From JABDOU01 sp041609995 (GTDB lineage Bacteria > Actinomycetota > Acidimicrobiia > Spongiisociales > SHLN01): 64,000 bases of DNA. This document shows, piece by piece, positions 25,433 through 39,822 of this stretch. The notes under the pieces were generated by a model. The model had not been told where the DNA came from and ran no database searches. It saw nothing but the letters and a program-made list of their open reading frames with translations. Made by a program: the position numbers and the translations under genes. The DNA lies in contig JBFIPU010000002.1 of assembly GCA_041609995.1 (NCBI GenBank), forward strand, positions 1 to 64,000, given 5' to 3'. Position 1 is the first letter of the stretch. Each line of letters starts with the position of its first letter.

Positions 25433-25819
25433 TCAGGCGTCGTAATCGGTGTCGGAAACCTTCTCGTCGAGCCATTCGGTCGGCCCACCGGTCGTGAGCG
25501 ACAGGTGCATCATGTGCGTGTGGGCCGTCGAGCCGTGCCAGTGCACTTCACCTGCGGGCGAATACACGACGTCGCCGGCCGACACGCGCACCGTGTGACC
25601 GTCTTGGGTCTGGACCTTGCCGGCGCCAGAAGTGATGTAGAGGACCTGTCCATCAGGGTGGGTGTGCCAGTCGGTGCGAGCACCGGGAGCAAAGTGCACT
25701 CCGAGCGCATTGAGGCCGGGGTCGGGGACCCGGGAGAGGGCTCCGAACCAGACCTCGCCGGTGAAATGCTCAGCCGGAGCGGGCTCCCACTCGATCTGTC
25801 CCGCGGGCTTGTGGTCCAT
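25433..25819 (-). CDS. Single-domain cupin protein
   Basis: From ATG 25819 the protein has 128 residues with the two cupin motifs. Motif 1 is ARTDWHTHPDGQVLYITSG and motif 2 is SPAGEVHWHGSTAHT. The His-x-His, Gln/Glu and later His would bind a metal. It resembles small quercetinase/oxalate-type cupins of unknown substrate (AraC-cupin-like carboxymuconolactone relatives share this form). The longer frame to 26164 crosses the divergent gene and is not used. It stands alone. Confidence 0.88.
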   Translation of the reverse strand: MDHKPAGQIEWEPAPAEHFTGEVWFGALSRVPDPGLNALGVHFAPGARTDWHTHPDGQVLYITSGAGKVQTQDGHTVRVSAGDVVYSPAGEVHWHGSTAHTHMMHLSLTTGGPTEWLDEKVSDTDYDA

Positions 25820-25985
25820 GTTGCTCCTCTCAGTCTCTTGACGTGACGTCATCGGGTCGTATGCCGACACTAGCTCCAGAGCGCGATTTCTTCCCGAGCA
25901 ACCAAACGCGTTCAGGGGTACCATCCCGCCCGCTGGACGAGGGTCTCGAAAGGGGAAGATCATCGGCAAAAGGAGGCGGGCATTG

Positions 25986-28037
25986 GTGGCTCGGGATGGT
26001 CTACCCGGCTCGGTGGCGGGGACGCTGGTGGCAACGGGGCCGGTGGCGAGGGCGCTGGCAACGGCGGCAGCCCTGGCGTGCGCTGCGTTGATTCTCATGG
26101 TTCTGGGGTCCGGCGACGCAGCAGCGTCGGAAGCAACCCCGGTGACCTTCGTCGACCTGCGCACCGGCCAGTGGTTCTTACAGCATTCAGACGGAACCGA
26201 GGTCGCTTTGTACTACGGAGCGCCCGGCGATCAGCCCCTGATGGGTGACTGGGATTGCGACGGAACCGCCACGCCCGGGGCCTACCGGGCGAGCGACGGC
26301 TTCGTGTACCTGAGAAATACACTCGACACCGGTCCAGGGACGATCCGGTTCTTCCTCGGCATGGCCGGAGACGTCGCTCTGGCAGGGGACTTCAATGGCG
26401 ATGGCTGCGATAGCGTCTCGATCTATCGACCGTCGGAAGGACGGGTGTACGTCTCCAACTCACTCGGGTCCGAGGAGGGATACTTCACTGCCGAGGCCGA
26501 CTACTTCTTCGGTGTGCCGGGGGATAGAGCTTTCGTGGGTGATTTCGACGGCGACGGCATCGATACCGTGGGACTGCACCGCGCCTCGACCGGGTTCGTC
26601 TATTTCACCGACGAACACGCTCCCGCCGGTTTCGCTGAGACCTCCGATAGCTTTTTCTACGGGGATCCGGGCGACCTCATCACGGCCGGCGATTGGAGCG
26701 GCGACGGGACGGACACCGTGGCGATCCTCCGCCGGGGCGACGGGCGTTTCTATGCACGCAACACGAATTCGCAGGGGCCCGCCGACGTGGTCGTGTCGGT
26801 CCCGGGGGATGGGTTGTGGGTGGCTCTGTCCGGAGCGGGTGTCGGCGGGTCGATCGGATCCCCGTCCCCATCGCCCCCATCGCCGACTCCGCCGCCGGCC
26901 CCGCCGCCTCCGCCCCCACCGATTCCCACCGGCCCGATCGAGATCTTCCCTGGTGACCCCCTGGCGGACCTCGTCGGCGCCAGCCCGCCCGGTACCGAGT
27001 TCATCATCAAGGCGGGTGTTCACGTCGGCCATGTGATGTATCCGGCGGCGGACATGAAGTTCCTGGGCGAGCCGGGAGCGGTCCTCGACGGGAATGGCGT
27101 GCAGCTGAATGCCTTCGCCGGGGATACCGGGAGGGACCGGGTCGAGATCCGGGGCCTCGAGATCAGAAACTACCGGGTGGGTGTCTTCGACGGCGCCATC
27201 AGCGCCCGCCAGATCGGAGATCTGTCAGCCGAGGGAGTCGGCTGGATCGTTGCCGACAACAACATCCATTCCAACGGGGGCGCCGGCATCAACCTCGGCA
27301 CCGGAATGACGGTCGTCAACAACTCGATTCACGACAACCAGCAGATCGGAATCAGCGGCCTGGGGAGCGAAGAACACCCGATCACGGACGTCACGATCAC
27401 CGGAAACACCATCTTCCGGAACTCGACGAACCCCGATTTCGTGTTCGAGCACCACGAAGGCGGGATCAAGACCACGTTCACCAGCAGCCTCGTCGTGGAG
27501 GACAACGAGATCTACGACAACGGCGGGGTCGCCATGTACTGCGACATCCTCTGTAACTCGGTGGTGGTCACCGGCAACCGGATGTACGACAACTGGGGCC
27601 GGGCCAACGGCGGCGGCGTCTTCCTCGAGATCTCGGACGGGCTCGAGGTGACCAACAACTATTTCGGTCCCGGGGGTCACCTCACCTATCCGTACACGAT
27701 CTACTTCTTCGGCGGGATCACCATCGGCGAATCGCACAACGGGTACATCTCCGGCAACGAGGTGGAAGTCGACACTGCGGCCGGCATCGTGGTGCGCAAC
27801 TGCTGCTCGCACGAGCGGGAGCCTTCCAGCGGGATCGTGATCGAGAACAACGTCGTGCGGTCGATCAACGGGGGACCCGTCACGGTCGGCTTGACCGACG
27901 GGAACTCCAATGTGGGCGACATCTCGTATCGGGGCAACACCTACCAGGGCGATATCCGGTTTTACTGGAATGGTGGGTGGCTCGGTTTCGACCAATGGCA
28001 GGGAATGGGCCAGGACACCACTGGTAGTTTTGGCTGA
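25986..28037 (+). CDS. Secreted protein: FG-GAP-like modules, Pro-rich linker, right-handed beta-helix
   Basis: AGGAGG (25971-25976) precedes TTG 25983 and GTG 25986; I use the GTG, giving 683 residues. A long signal segment (ALATAAALACAALILMVLG) is followed by about five repeats of roughly 48 residues with the pattern FFxGxxGDxxxxGDFDGDG, D/N-rich loops that look calcium-binding. A Pro/Ser linker (PPPAPPPPPPPIPTG) leads to a beta-helix of PbH1 repeats (VADNNIHSNGGAGINLGTG, VVEDNEIYDNGGVAMYCD). This suggests an extracellular carbohydrate-active or adhesive protein. The same repeat module returns in the protein at 44.9-47.3 kb. Confidence 0.82.
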   Translation: MARDGLPGSVAGTLVATGPVARALATAAALACAALILMVLGSGDAAASEATPVTFVDLRTGQWFLQHSDGTEVALYYGAPGDQPLMGDWDCDGTATPGAYRASDGFVYLRNTLDTGPGTIRFFLGMAGDVALAGDFNGDGCDSVSIYRPSEGRVYVSNSLGSEEGYFTAEADYFFGVPGDRAFVGDFDGDGIDTVGLHRASTGFVYFTDEHAPAGFAETSDSFFYGDPGDLITAGDWSGDGTDTVAILRRGDGRFYARNTNSQGPADVVVSVPGDGLWVALSGAGVGGSIGSPSPSPPSPTPPPAPPPPPPPIPTGPIEIFPGDPLADLVGASPPGTEFIIKAGVHVGHVMYPAADMKFLGEPGAVLDGNGVQLNAFAGDTGRDRVEIRGLEIRNYRVGVFDGAISARQIGDLSAEGVGWIVADNNIHSNGGAGINLGTGMTVVNNSIHDNQQIGISGLGSEEHPITDVTITGNTIFRNSTNPDFVFEHHEGGIKTTFTSSLVVEDNEIYDNGGVAMYCDILCNSVVVTGNRMYDNWGRANGGGVFLEISDGLEVTNNYFGPGGHLTYPYTIYFFGGITIGESHNGYISGNEVEVDTAAGIVVRNCCSHEREPSSGIVIENNVVRSINGGPVTVGLTDGNSNVGDISYRGNTYQGDIRFYWNGGWLGFDQWQGMGQDTTGSFG

Positions 28038-28093
28038 CCCGGTTAACGTCTTTCGGGTGATGAGTGGTCGATACGCTTCTGCCTGGTGACGCC

Positions 28094-33573
<5,480 letters not shown>

Positions 33574-33577
<4 letters not shown>

Positions 33578-34050
33578 CCGTCCCGCCCTTGCACCCCGAG
33601 CTGACGGACCTCGGGTTCCTCCTCGGGACCTGGGTGGGGTCGGGAGTGGGGGAGTACCCGACGATCGAAGATTTCGCCTATCAGGAGACGGCCGAATTCA
33701 CCCACGTGGGAAAGCCGTTCATCGCATACCGTCAGAAGACCAAGCGGGCCGGTTCGAATGAACCGCTGCATGCCGAGAGCGGGTATTTTCGACCCACTAC
33801 CCCCGGGTCGATGGAGCTGGTGATCGTCCAGCCCAGCGGCATTCTCGAGATCCACGAGGGGGCGATCGACCGAGGCGAACTCAGTCTGCGGTCGAGCGTT
33901 GTCCTCACCACCCCTACTGCAAAAGAGGTCTCGACGGTCGAGAGGTGGATCAACGTCGAGGGGGACGTGATGACCTACCGGCTGCTCATGGGGGCGGTGG
34001 GCCAGCCTCATCAGATCCATCTGCGGGCGCGGTTAAATAGAACCGGCTGA
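33574..34050 (+). CDS. Nitrobindin-like heme-binding protein (FABP/THAP4-like)
   Basis: The 158-residue beta-barrel protein has the family opening LGFLLGTWVGSGVGEYPTIE and the C-terminal proximal histidine in HQIHLRARL (His149). Nitrobindins bind ferric heme and react with NO or peroxynitrite. Its ATG overlaps the carboxylase stop by four bases (ATGA), so it is coupled to that gene. Its last 65 bases overlap the 3' end of the convergent dihydroorotate-dehydrogenase-like gene. Confidence 0.88.
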
Positions 34051-35056
34051 TGGCGTTGGGGGCGTACGACCGCAGGGTCTTCATGTAGTTGGCACGCTCG
34101 TATCCGGCCGGGTCGGCCACCGCAGCGTGGCTGACGCTTCCGCGGGCCTGGGCGATCGATTCGTAGTCGTGGTCGGTGAACCATTCGGTCAATGTCGCCA
34201 GCACCTCGGAGACGTGATACGGCCCGTTCTCCAGCAGCGCCGAGGTCATCATCGCCACGTCGGCGCCGGCCAATATCAGCTTGACAGCGTCCTCTCCGGT
34301 GTGGACGCCCGACGTGGCGGCCAGGGAGGCTGTCGTCGTCGGTCGAAGGATGCCAATCCAACGCAGGGGCAGCCGTGACTCGATCGACGTACTCAGTTGC
34401 AGGTTGGGGGCCACGCTGAGGTCATCGAGGTCGATATCCGGCTGGTAGAAGCGGTTGAAAAGAACGAGCCCATCGGCCCCCGCCGATATCAGGCGGTGCG
34501 CCATGTGCCCGGGGGAGCTGAAGTAGGGACCGATCTTGACCGCCAGCGGAATGGACACCGACGCCTTGACTTCTTCGACGAGCTGCACATACCGGTCTTC
34601 GATCTCGGCTCCGGACACCGAGACCTCAGCGGCGACGAGATAGATGTTGAGCTCGAGCGCGGCGGCACCGGCCTCCTCGATCTGGCGGGCATAGGAAGTC
34701 CATCCACCGACGCTCACGCCGTTCAAACTGCCGATCACGGGGATCGAGAGCTCCCCGGAGGCCTGGCGGACCAGGTCCAGGTATTGATCCGGGCCTGTGT
34801 TGTAGGTGTCGGGCTCGGGGAAGTAGCCGGTGGTGGCTTCGGGGTGGTGCTCGGCACCGTGCTCCATCCCCAGGTGGACCATCATCGACTCGGCTTCGAT
34901 TTGTTCCTCGAAGAGGGAGGGGAGCACGACTGCCGCCACCCCGGCCGCTTCCAACTCGCGCAAGGAATCGGTCTTTCCGGTGAGCGGTCCGGCGGACGCC
35001 ACCAGGGGATTGGCCAACTCGAGCCCTAGGTAGGTGGTGGATAGGTCGGTCTTCAT
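33986..35056 (-). CDS. Dihydroorotate dehydrogenase-like flavoprotein
   Basis: The 356-residue protein begins MKTDLSTTYLGLELANPLVAS, the family N-terminus. It has FMN-barrel motifs PVIGSLNGVSVGGW, LELNIYLVAAEV and PLAVKIGPYF, and ends with TSGVHTGEDAVKLILAGAD. It belongs to the DHOD-like group found beside nifJ, whose reaction is unknown. A catalytic Cys or Ser base of true PyrD is not obvious. ATG 35056 overlaps the nifJ stop by four bases, so it is co-translated with it. The frame upstream of this start runs antisense within nifJ and is not part of the gene. Confidence 0.87.
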   Translation of the reverse strand: MKTDLSTTYLGLELANPLVASAGPLTGKTDSLRELEAAGVAAVVLPSLFEEQIEAESMMVHLGMEHGAEHHPEATTGYFPEPDTYNTGPDQYLDLVRQASGELSIPVIGSLNGVSVGGWTSYARQIEEAGAAALELNIYLVAAEVSVSGAEIEDRYVQLVEEVKASVSIPLAVKIGPYFSSPGHMAHRLISAGADGLVLFNRFYQPDIDLDDLSVAPNLQLSTSIESRLPLRWIGILRPTTTASLAATSGVHTGEDAVKLILAGADVAMMTSALLENGPYHVSEVLATLTEWFTDHDYESIAQARGSVSHAAVADPAGYERANYMKTLRSYAPNAISRFYLTAPADGSDEAGPPPP

Positions 35057-38000
35057 TCGTGTTCCTCCAGATCTCCGAACCGGGCGGTTCGCTCGACCTC
35101 GACCATCTGTTCGTAGAGGTGCCAGCGGTCGTCGATGTCTCGCTGTGCGGCGTCGAACAGTTTGGCGGCGACGTCGGGCTTCGCTCGGGCCAGCATCGCA
35201 AACCGCCCTTCGGTGGCGGCGAAGTCCTTGAACGGTACCTTGGGTTTGCGGCTGTCGAGGTGCAGGGCGTGATCTCCGTGCGCTTCCCGGCCCGGGTCGA
35301 ACCGATACAGGGGCCAGTATCCACTGTCGGCGGCCATTTTCTGATGGGAGGCCATGTCGGTCAAGTCGTAGCCGTGGGCGATGCAGGGGCTGTAAGCGAT
35401 GATGAGCGACGGCCCCGGATGGGCTTCGGCCTCGGCGAACGCCTTGACTGTCTGGGTCATGTTGGCGCCCATGGCGATCTGGGCCACGTAGACGTCTCCG
35501 TAGGCCATGGCGATCATCCCCAGGTCCTTCTTCGGCGTGGTCTTGCCACCTGAAGAGAACTTGGCGGTAGCGGCCCGAGGGGTGGCCTTGGAGGTTTGTC
35601 CGCCCGTATTGGAATAGACCTCGGTGTCGAGCACGAGGATGTTGACATCCCGTCCCGACGCGAGGACGTGATCGAGCCCGCCGAACCCGATGTCGTAGGC
35701 CCATCCGTCACCCCCTACGATCCACACATCCATCTTCACGAGGTACTCGGACAGCTCAGACAGCCGGCCGGCCTCAGGGCGGTCCAGCCTCGTCAGGATG
35801 GCGTCGAGTTCTTCGACCCTCCGGCGTTGCTGGTCGATGCCGCTCTCGCTGCTCTGGTCGGCATCGAGAATGTCGCGAGCCAATTCGCCGACGTCCGCCG
35901 CCAGATGTTCGAGCAGCCGCCGGGCAGCCGCTGCGTGGTGATCCAGTGCCAGGCGCATCCCCAGCCCGAATTCGGCGTTGTCCTCGAACAACGAGTTCGA
36001 CCACGCCGGTCCGCGACCGTCGCCGTTCTGGGCCCATGGCGTGGTGGGCAGGTTGCCCCCATAGATCGAGGAGCAGCCGGTGGCATTGGCCACGAGGATC
36101 CGGTCTCCGAACATCTGGCTCATCAACTTCAGATAGGGGGTCTCACCGCACCCGGCGCAGGCCCCGGAGAACTCGAAGAGGGGTTCTGCCAGCTGCGAGC
36201 CCTTCACCGACTCGAGCCGCAGTTCACTGCGGTCATATTCTGGCAACGACAGGAAGAAATCGAAGTTCTCCCGCTCGGTCGCGAGGTGGTCGAGGATTGG
36301 TTCCATGTTGATCGCCCGGTGCTTGACCACCTCTTTGCTCTTGGCGGGGCAGATGCTGACGCAGACACCACAGCCGGTGCAATCATCCGGTGCCACCTGA
36401 ACGATGAGCTGCTCCTCGCTCGTCTTTTCCCAGTCCTTCGTCTTGAAGCCGGCCGGCGCCCCCACCACATCACCGGCATCAACGACCTTCAGCCGTATGG
36501 CGGCGTGGGGACAGACCAGGGCGCACCTGGCACAGTCGATACAGATCGCCGGATCCCAGATCGGGATCTCGGTGGCAATGGTGCGTTTCTCCCACTTGGC
36601 GGTGCCGGTGGCGAAGGTCCCGTCAACCGGTAGGGCGCTCACCGGTAGCAGGTCACCGTTGCCCGCCAGAATCTGACTCGTTACGCGCGACACGAGGGAA
36701 TCGGCCGGCACATTCGGCCGCATGGGCGGGCCGGCCGTCGGTTCATCGGGCACCGCCAGTTGCTCGAGTCCGGCCAGCGCGGCATCGACCGCGGCGCTGT
36801 TGCGTTCGACCACCGCCGGGCCACGTTTGCCATAGGTCTTGGCGATCGTGTCCTTGATCGCGGCGATCGCCGCATCCCGTTCGATCACGTCGGCCAGACC
36901 AAAGAAGCAGGTTTGCAGGACCGTGTTGATGCGTCCGCCCAGCCCGGCCTCGCGTGCGACCCGGTTGGCGTCCACCACCCAGACGTCGAGATGCTTGTCG
37001 ATGATCTGGCGCTGCACGCCGGTGGGAATGCGGTGCCAGGTCTCGTCGGCCGGGAACGGGCTGTTCAGGAGGAATGTGGCGCCCGGGTTGGCCACGCCCA
37101 GCATGTCGAATCGGTCGAGAAACCCGAAATTGTGGCATGCGACGAAGTTGGCCGCTGTGATCAGATATGTGGAGTCGATCGGGTCGGGGCCGAACCGGAG
37201 ATGGGAAGTGGTGCGCGAGCCCGACTTCTTGGAGTCATACACGAAATACCCCTGGGCATACAGAGGGGTTTGCTCTCCGATGATTTTCACCGAGTTCTTG
37301 TTGGCACCCACGGTTCCGTCGGCTCCCAGGCCGTAAAACACGGCACGGGTCACGTGTTCGGGCTCACTCCACGATTCGTCGTCGTACGGCAGGCTGAGAT
37401 GGGATACGTCGTCGGTGATCCCGACGGTGAAATGGCGGGGAGGCTGGTCGGCTGCCAACGCGTCGAACACTGCGTTGACCATCGGGGGAGTGAACTCCTT
37501 CGATGACAGTCCGTACCGGCCCCCAATGACCTCGACCGCGGACCGGCCCGCTTCAGACAAGGCGGTGACGACGTCCTGGTACAGGGGCTCACCGATCGAT
37601 CCGGGCTCTTTCGTGCGATCCAGAACGGCGATGCGTCGCGTGGAGGCGGGGAGTGCGGCGGTGAAGGCCGCGACGGAGAAGGGACGATAGAGTCGCACGA
37701 GCATCGCCCCCATGCGCTCGCCTTCCCCTGCTCGCGCCTCGACCACCTCGCGAACCGGACCGGCTCCGGACCCCATGATCACGAGCACCCGCTCGGCTTC
37801 AGGGTGGCCGACGTAATCGAAGAGCCGATAGTGGCGGTCTACCAGGGAGCCCAGCTTGTCCATTTCGGCCTGGACGATCTCGGGGACAGCGGCGTGGAAG
37901 GGGTTGGCGGCCTCGCGGGCTTGGAAGAACACGTCCGGGTTCTGGGCGGTGCCGCGCAACACCGGGGCATTGGGATTGAGCGCCCGGTCCCGGTGTTCGG

Positions 38001-38592
38001 TCACGAGGGCGTCATCGATCATCGAGGCGAGCGTTGCGTGGTCGAGGAGGCTGATCTTCGCAACCTCGTGGCTGGTGCGGAACCCATCGAAGAAATGCAC
38101 GAATGGGACCCGGGAGCGGAGGGAGGCGGCGTGGGCCACCAACGCCAGGTCGTGCGCCTCCTGGACAGAGCCCGATGCCAGCATGGCCGCGCCCGTCTGG
38201 CGGATCGCCATCACATCGCTGTGATCTCCGAAGATGCTCAAGGCGTGGGTGGCCACCGACCTGGCCGCCACATGAATGACCGCCGGAGTCAGCTCTCCTG
38301 CGATCTTGTACAGATTGGGGATCATGAGCAGGAGGCCTTGGGAGGCCGTGAAGGTCGTGGTCAGCGCCCCTCCCTGCAGCGACCCGTGGAGGCTCCCGGC
38401 GGCCCCGCCCTCGCTCTGGAGCTCGATGACGTGTGGAACGTCGCCCCAGATGTTGGCTTCCCCCGACATCGACCAGGCATCGGCCAGCTCGCCCATGGGC
38501 GACGCCGGGGTGATCGGGTAGATGGTGATTACTTCCGAGACGGCGTGCGCCACGCGCGCCGCCGCCTCGTTACCGTCGATGGTGACTTGCAT
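35053..38592 (-). CDS. nifJ: Pyruvate:ferredoxin (flavodoxin) oxidoreductase
   Basis: The 1,179-residue single-chain enzyme starts at ATG 38592. The order is typical: N-terminal TPP pyrimidine domain (DGNEAAARVAHAVSEVITIY), CoA and gamma regions, ferredoxin domain with two 4Fe-4S motifs (CIDCARCALVCPHAAI and CTGCGVCVSICP), and the C-terminal TPP domain. The last has GDGWAYDIGFGGLDHVL, NTGGQTSKATPRA and the proximal cluster Cys in FSGACAGCGETPYLK. It converts pyruvate and CoA to acetyl-CoA, CO2 and reduced ferredoxin, or the reverse. It is coupled to the DHOD-like gene. Confidence 0.96.
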   Translation of the reverse strand: MQVTIDGNEAAARVAHAVSEVITIYPITPASPMGELADAWSMSGEANIWGDVPHVIELQSEGGAAGSLHGSLQGGALTTTFTASQGLLLMIPNLYKIAGELTPAVIHVAARSVATHALSIFGDHSDVMAIRQTGAAMLASGSVQEAHDLALVAHAASLRSRVPFVHFFDGFRTSHEVAKISLLDHATLASMIDDALVTEHRDRALNPNAPVLRGTAQNPDVFFQAREAANPFHAAVPEIVQAEMDKLGSLVDRHYRLFDYVGHPEAERVLVIMGSGAGPVREVVEARAGEGERMGAMLVRLYRPFSVAAFTAALPASTRRIAVLDRTKEPGSIGEPLYQDVVTALSEAGRSAVEVIGGRYGLSSKEFTPPMVNAVFDALAADQPPRHFTVGITDDVSHLSLPYDDESWSEPEHVTRAVFYGLGADGTVGANKNSVKIIGEQTPLYAQGYFVYDSKKSGSRTTSHLRFGPDPIDSTYLITAANFVACHNFGFLDRFDMLGVANPGATFLLNSPFPADETWHRIPTGVQRQIIDKHLDVWVVDANRVAREAGLGGRINTVLQTCFFGLADVIERDAAIAAIKDTIAKTYGKRGPAVVERNSAAVDAALAGLEQLAVPDEPTAGPPMRPNVPADSLVSRVTSQILAGNGDLLPVSALPVDGTFATGTAKWEKRTIATEIPIWDPAICIDCARCALVCPHAAIRLKVVDAGDVVGAPAGFKTKDWEKTSEEQLIVQVAPDDCTGCGVCVSICPAKSKEVVKHRAINMEPILDHLATERENFDFFLSLPEYDRSELRLESVKGSQLAEPLFEFSGACAGCGETPYLKLMSQMFGDRILVANATGCSSIYGGNLPTTPWAQNGDGRGPAWSNSLFEDNAEFGLGMRLALDHHAAAARRLLEHLAADVGELARDILDADQSSESGIDQQRRRVEELDAILTRLDRPEAGRLSELSEYLVKMDVWIVGGDGWAYDIGFGGLDHVLASGRDVNILVLDTEVYSNTGGQTSKATPRAATAKFSSGGKTTPKKDLGMIAMAYGDVYVAQIAMGANMTQTVKAFAEAEAHPGPSLIIAYSPCIAHGYDLTDMASHQKMAADSGYWPLYRFDPGREAHGDHALHLDSRKPKVPFKDFAATEGRFAMLARAKPDVAAKLFDAAQRDIDDRWHLYEQMVEVERTARFGDLEEHE

Positions 38593-38783
38593 CAGAGCAC
38601 CCTGCCTGACGCGACCCGGCTCCATGTGGCTGTATTCATAGGCGTGAAGCTATTCGGGGGCCTGTTCACCAAACAGGGTCGATGGTCACCCTGGCTACGG
38701 ACCAGGCCGGTGGCAGGGCCACAGCGAGCCATTTGGAGGTGCGGATCGGCTGAAACCAGGGGCCCGCTACGTACGATTAGGCC

Positions 38784-39788
38784 ATGACACGACAGCGGAG
38801 ACTGTTTGCGGGCCTGGGGCTGGTGGCGATGGCCATCGCCGTCGGCACGATCGCCTACATGATCGTCGAGAACCTAGCGTTTCTCGACGCCCTCTATCTG
38901 TCCGTGATCACCATCTCGACGGTGGGGTTTGCCGAACCGGCCGGAGGGTTCTCACCCATCGGCCAGATCGCCACCATCGTGCTCGTGATCCTCGGGGTCG
39001 GCGCCGGCTTTTATACGGCCACTGTCGGCCTCGAATACCTGCTCGAAGAAGTTGTGGCGGGTAGGGCGCTCTCGCGCTTCCAGGGAAGGAGAATACGCTC
39101 GATGCAGAACCACGTCATTGTGTGCGGATACGGACGCGTCGGTCAGGCGGTTGCCCGCCGCCTGGCCGCGAGTGGAAGCGGCGTGGTCGTGATCGAGATC
39201 GATCCCCACGTCGCCGAAGCTCCGGTACCGGCGGACTGGGTGGTGCTCGAAGGGGATGCGACCCTGGACGAGGTGCTCGACCGCGCCGGGATCGATCAGG
39301 CGGCGGTGCTGATCGCCGCTGTCGAGGACTCGGATAATCTGGCGATCGTGTTGTCGGCTCGGGCGCGACGCCCCGATCTTCGCATCATCGCCCGGGCGGC
39401 GGCGCCGCAGTCGGAACGAAAGCTCAAGCTGGCGGGTGCCGACCGGGTCGTCTCGCCGGTGGCGGTGGGGGCGGAACGCTTGGCGGCGATGGCCGTCGAC
39501 CCCGAGCTGAGCGAGTTCATCGACATCGCCGTGCATGGTGATCTCGTCGATTTCAAGATCGAGGAGATCAACGTGAAGCCGGACTCGGCCATCCGCGGCC
39601 GTACGCTGGCCGACTCCACGATTCGCGAGAGCACCGGAGCGCTGATCCTGGCGTTACGTAGACGCGACGGAATGGTTGACGTCAACCCGGACGGGGACGC
39701 GGCCCTGTTGGACGGAGATACGTTGGTCGCGATCGGCACCGAGGATCAACTCGAGCGGCTGGAGGCCTTGGCGAACCCGTCGGGGTAG
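38784..39788 (+). CDS. Two-helix potassium channel with RCK (TrkA-N/TrkA-C) domains
   Basis: The 334-residue protein has two membrane helices around a pore loop with selectivity filter TVGF (residues 46-49). A Rossmann RCK domain follows (NHVIVCGYGRVGQAVARRL, GDATLDEVLDRAGI) and then a TrkA-C domain at the end. The layout is that of MthK-like channels gated by a ligand on the RCK ring. The filter reads TVGFAE rather than TVGYGD, a common bacterial variant. It is divergent from nifJ with 190 bases between starts, in which I see no clear element. Confidence 0.92.
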   Translation: MTRQRRLFAGLGLVAMAIAVGTIAYMIVENLAFLDALYLSVITISTVGFAEPAGGFSPIGQIATIVLVILGVGAGFYTATVGLEYLLEEVVAGRALSRFQGRRIRSMQNHVIVCGYGRVGQAVARRLAASGSGVVVIEIDPHVAEAPVPADWVVLEGDATLDEVLDRAGIDQAAVLIAAVEDSDNLAIVLSARARRPDLRIIARAAAPQSERKLKLAGADRVVSPVAVGAERLAAMAVDPELSEFIDIAVHGDLVDFKIEEINVKPDSAIRGRTLADSTIRESTGALILALRRRDGMVDVNPDGDAALLDGDTLVAIGTEDQLERLEALANPSG

Positions 39789-39822
39789 GAGAGCGGCGGT
39801 ACGAAGCTGCCAGCAAGAGCCG

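Noticed and set aside
33986..35704. A 572-codon frame suggesting a DHOD-like fusion protein
   Set aside because: DHOD-like homology begins at ATG 35056; the upstream part is an alternative frame within nifJ.
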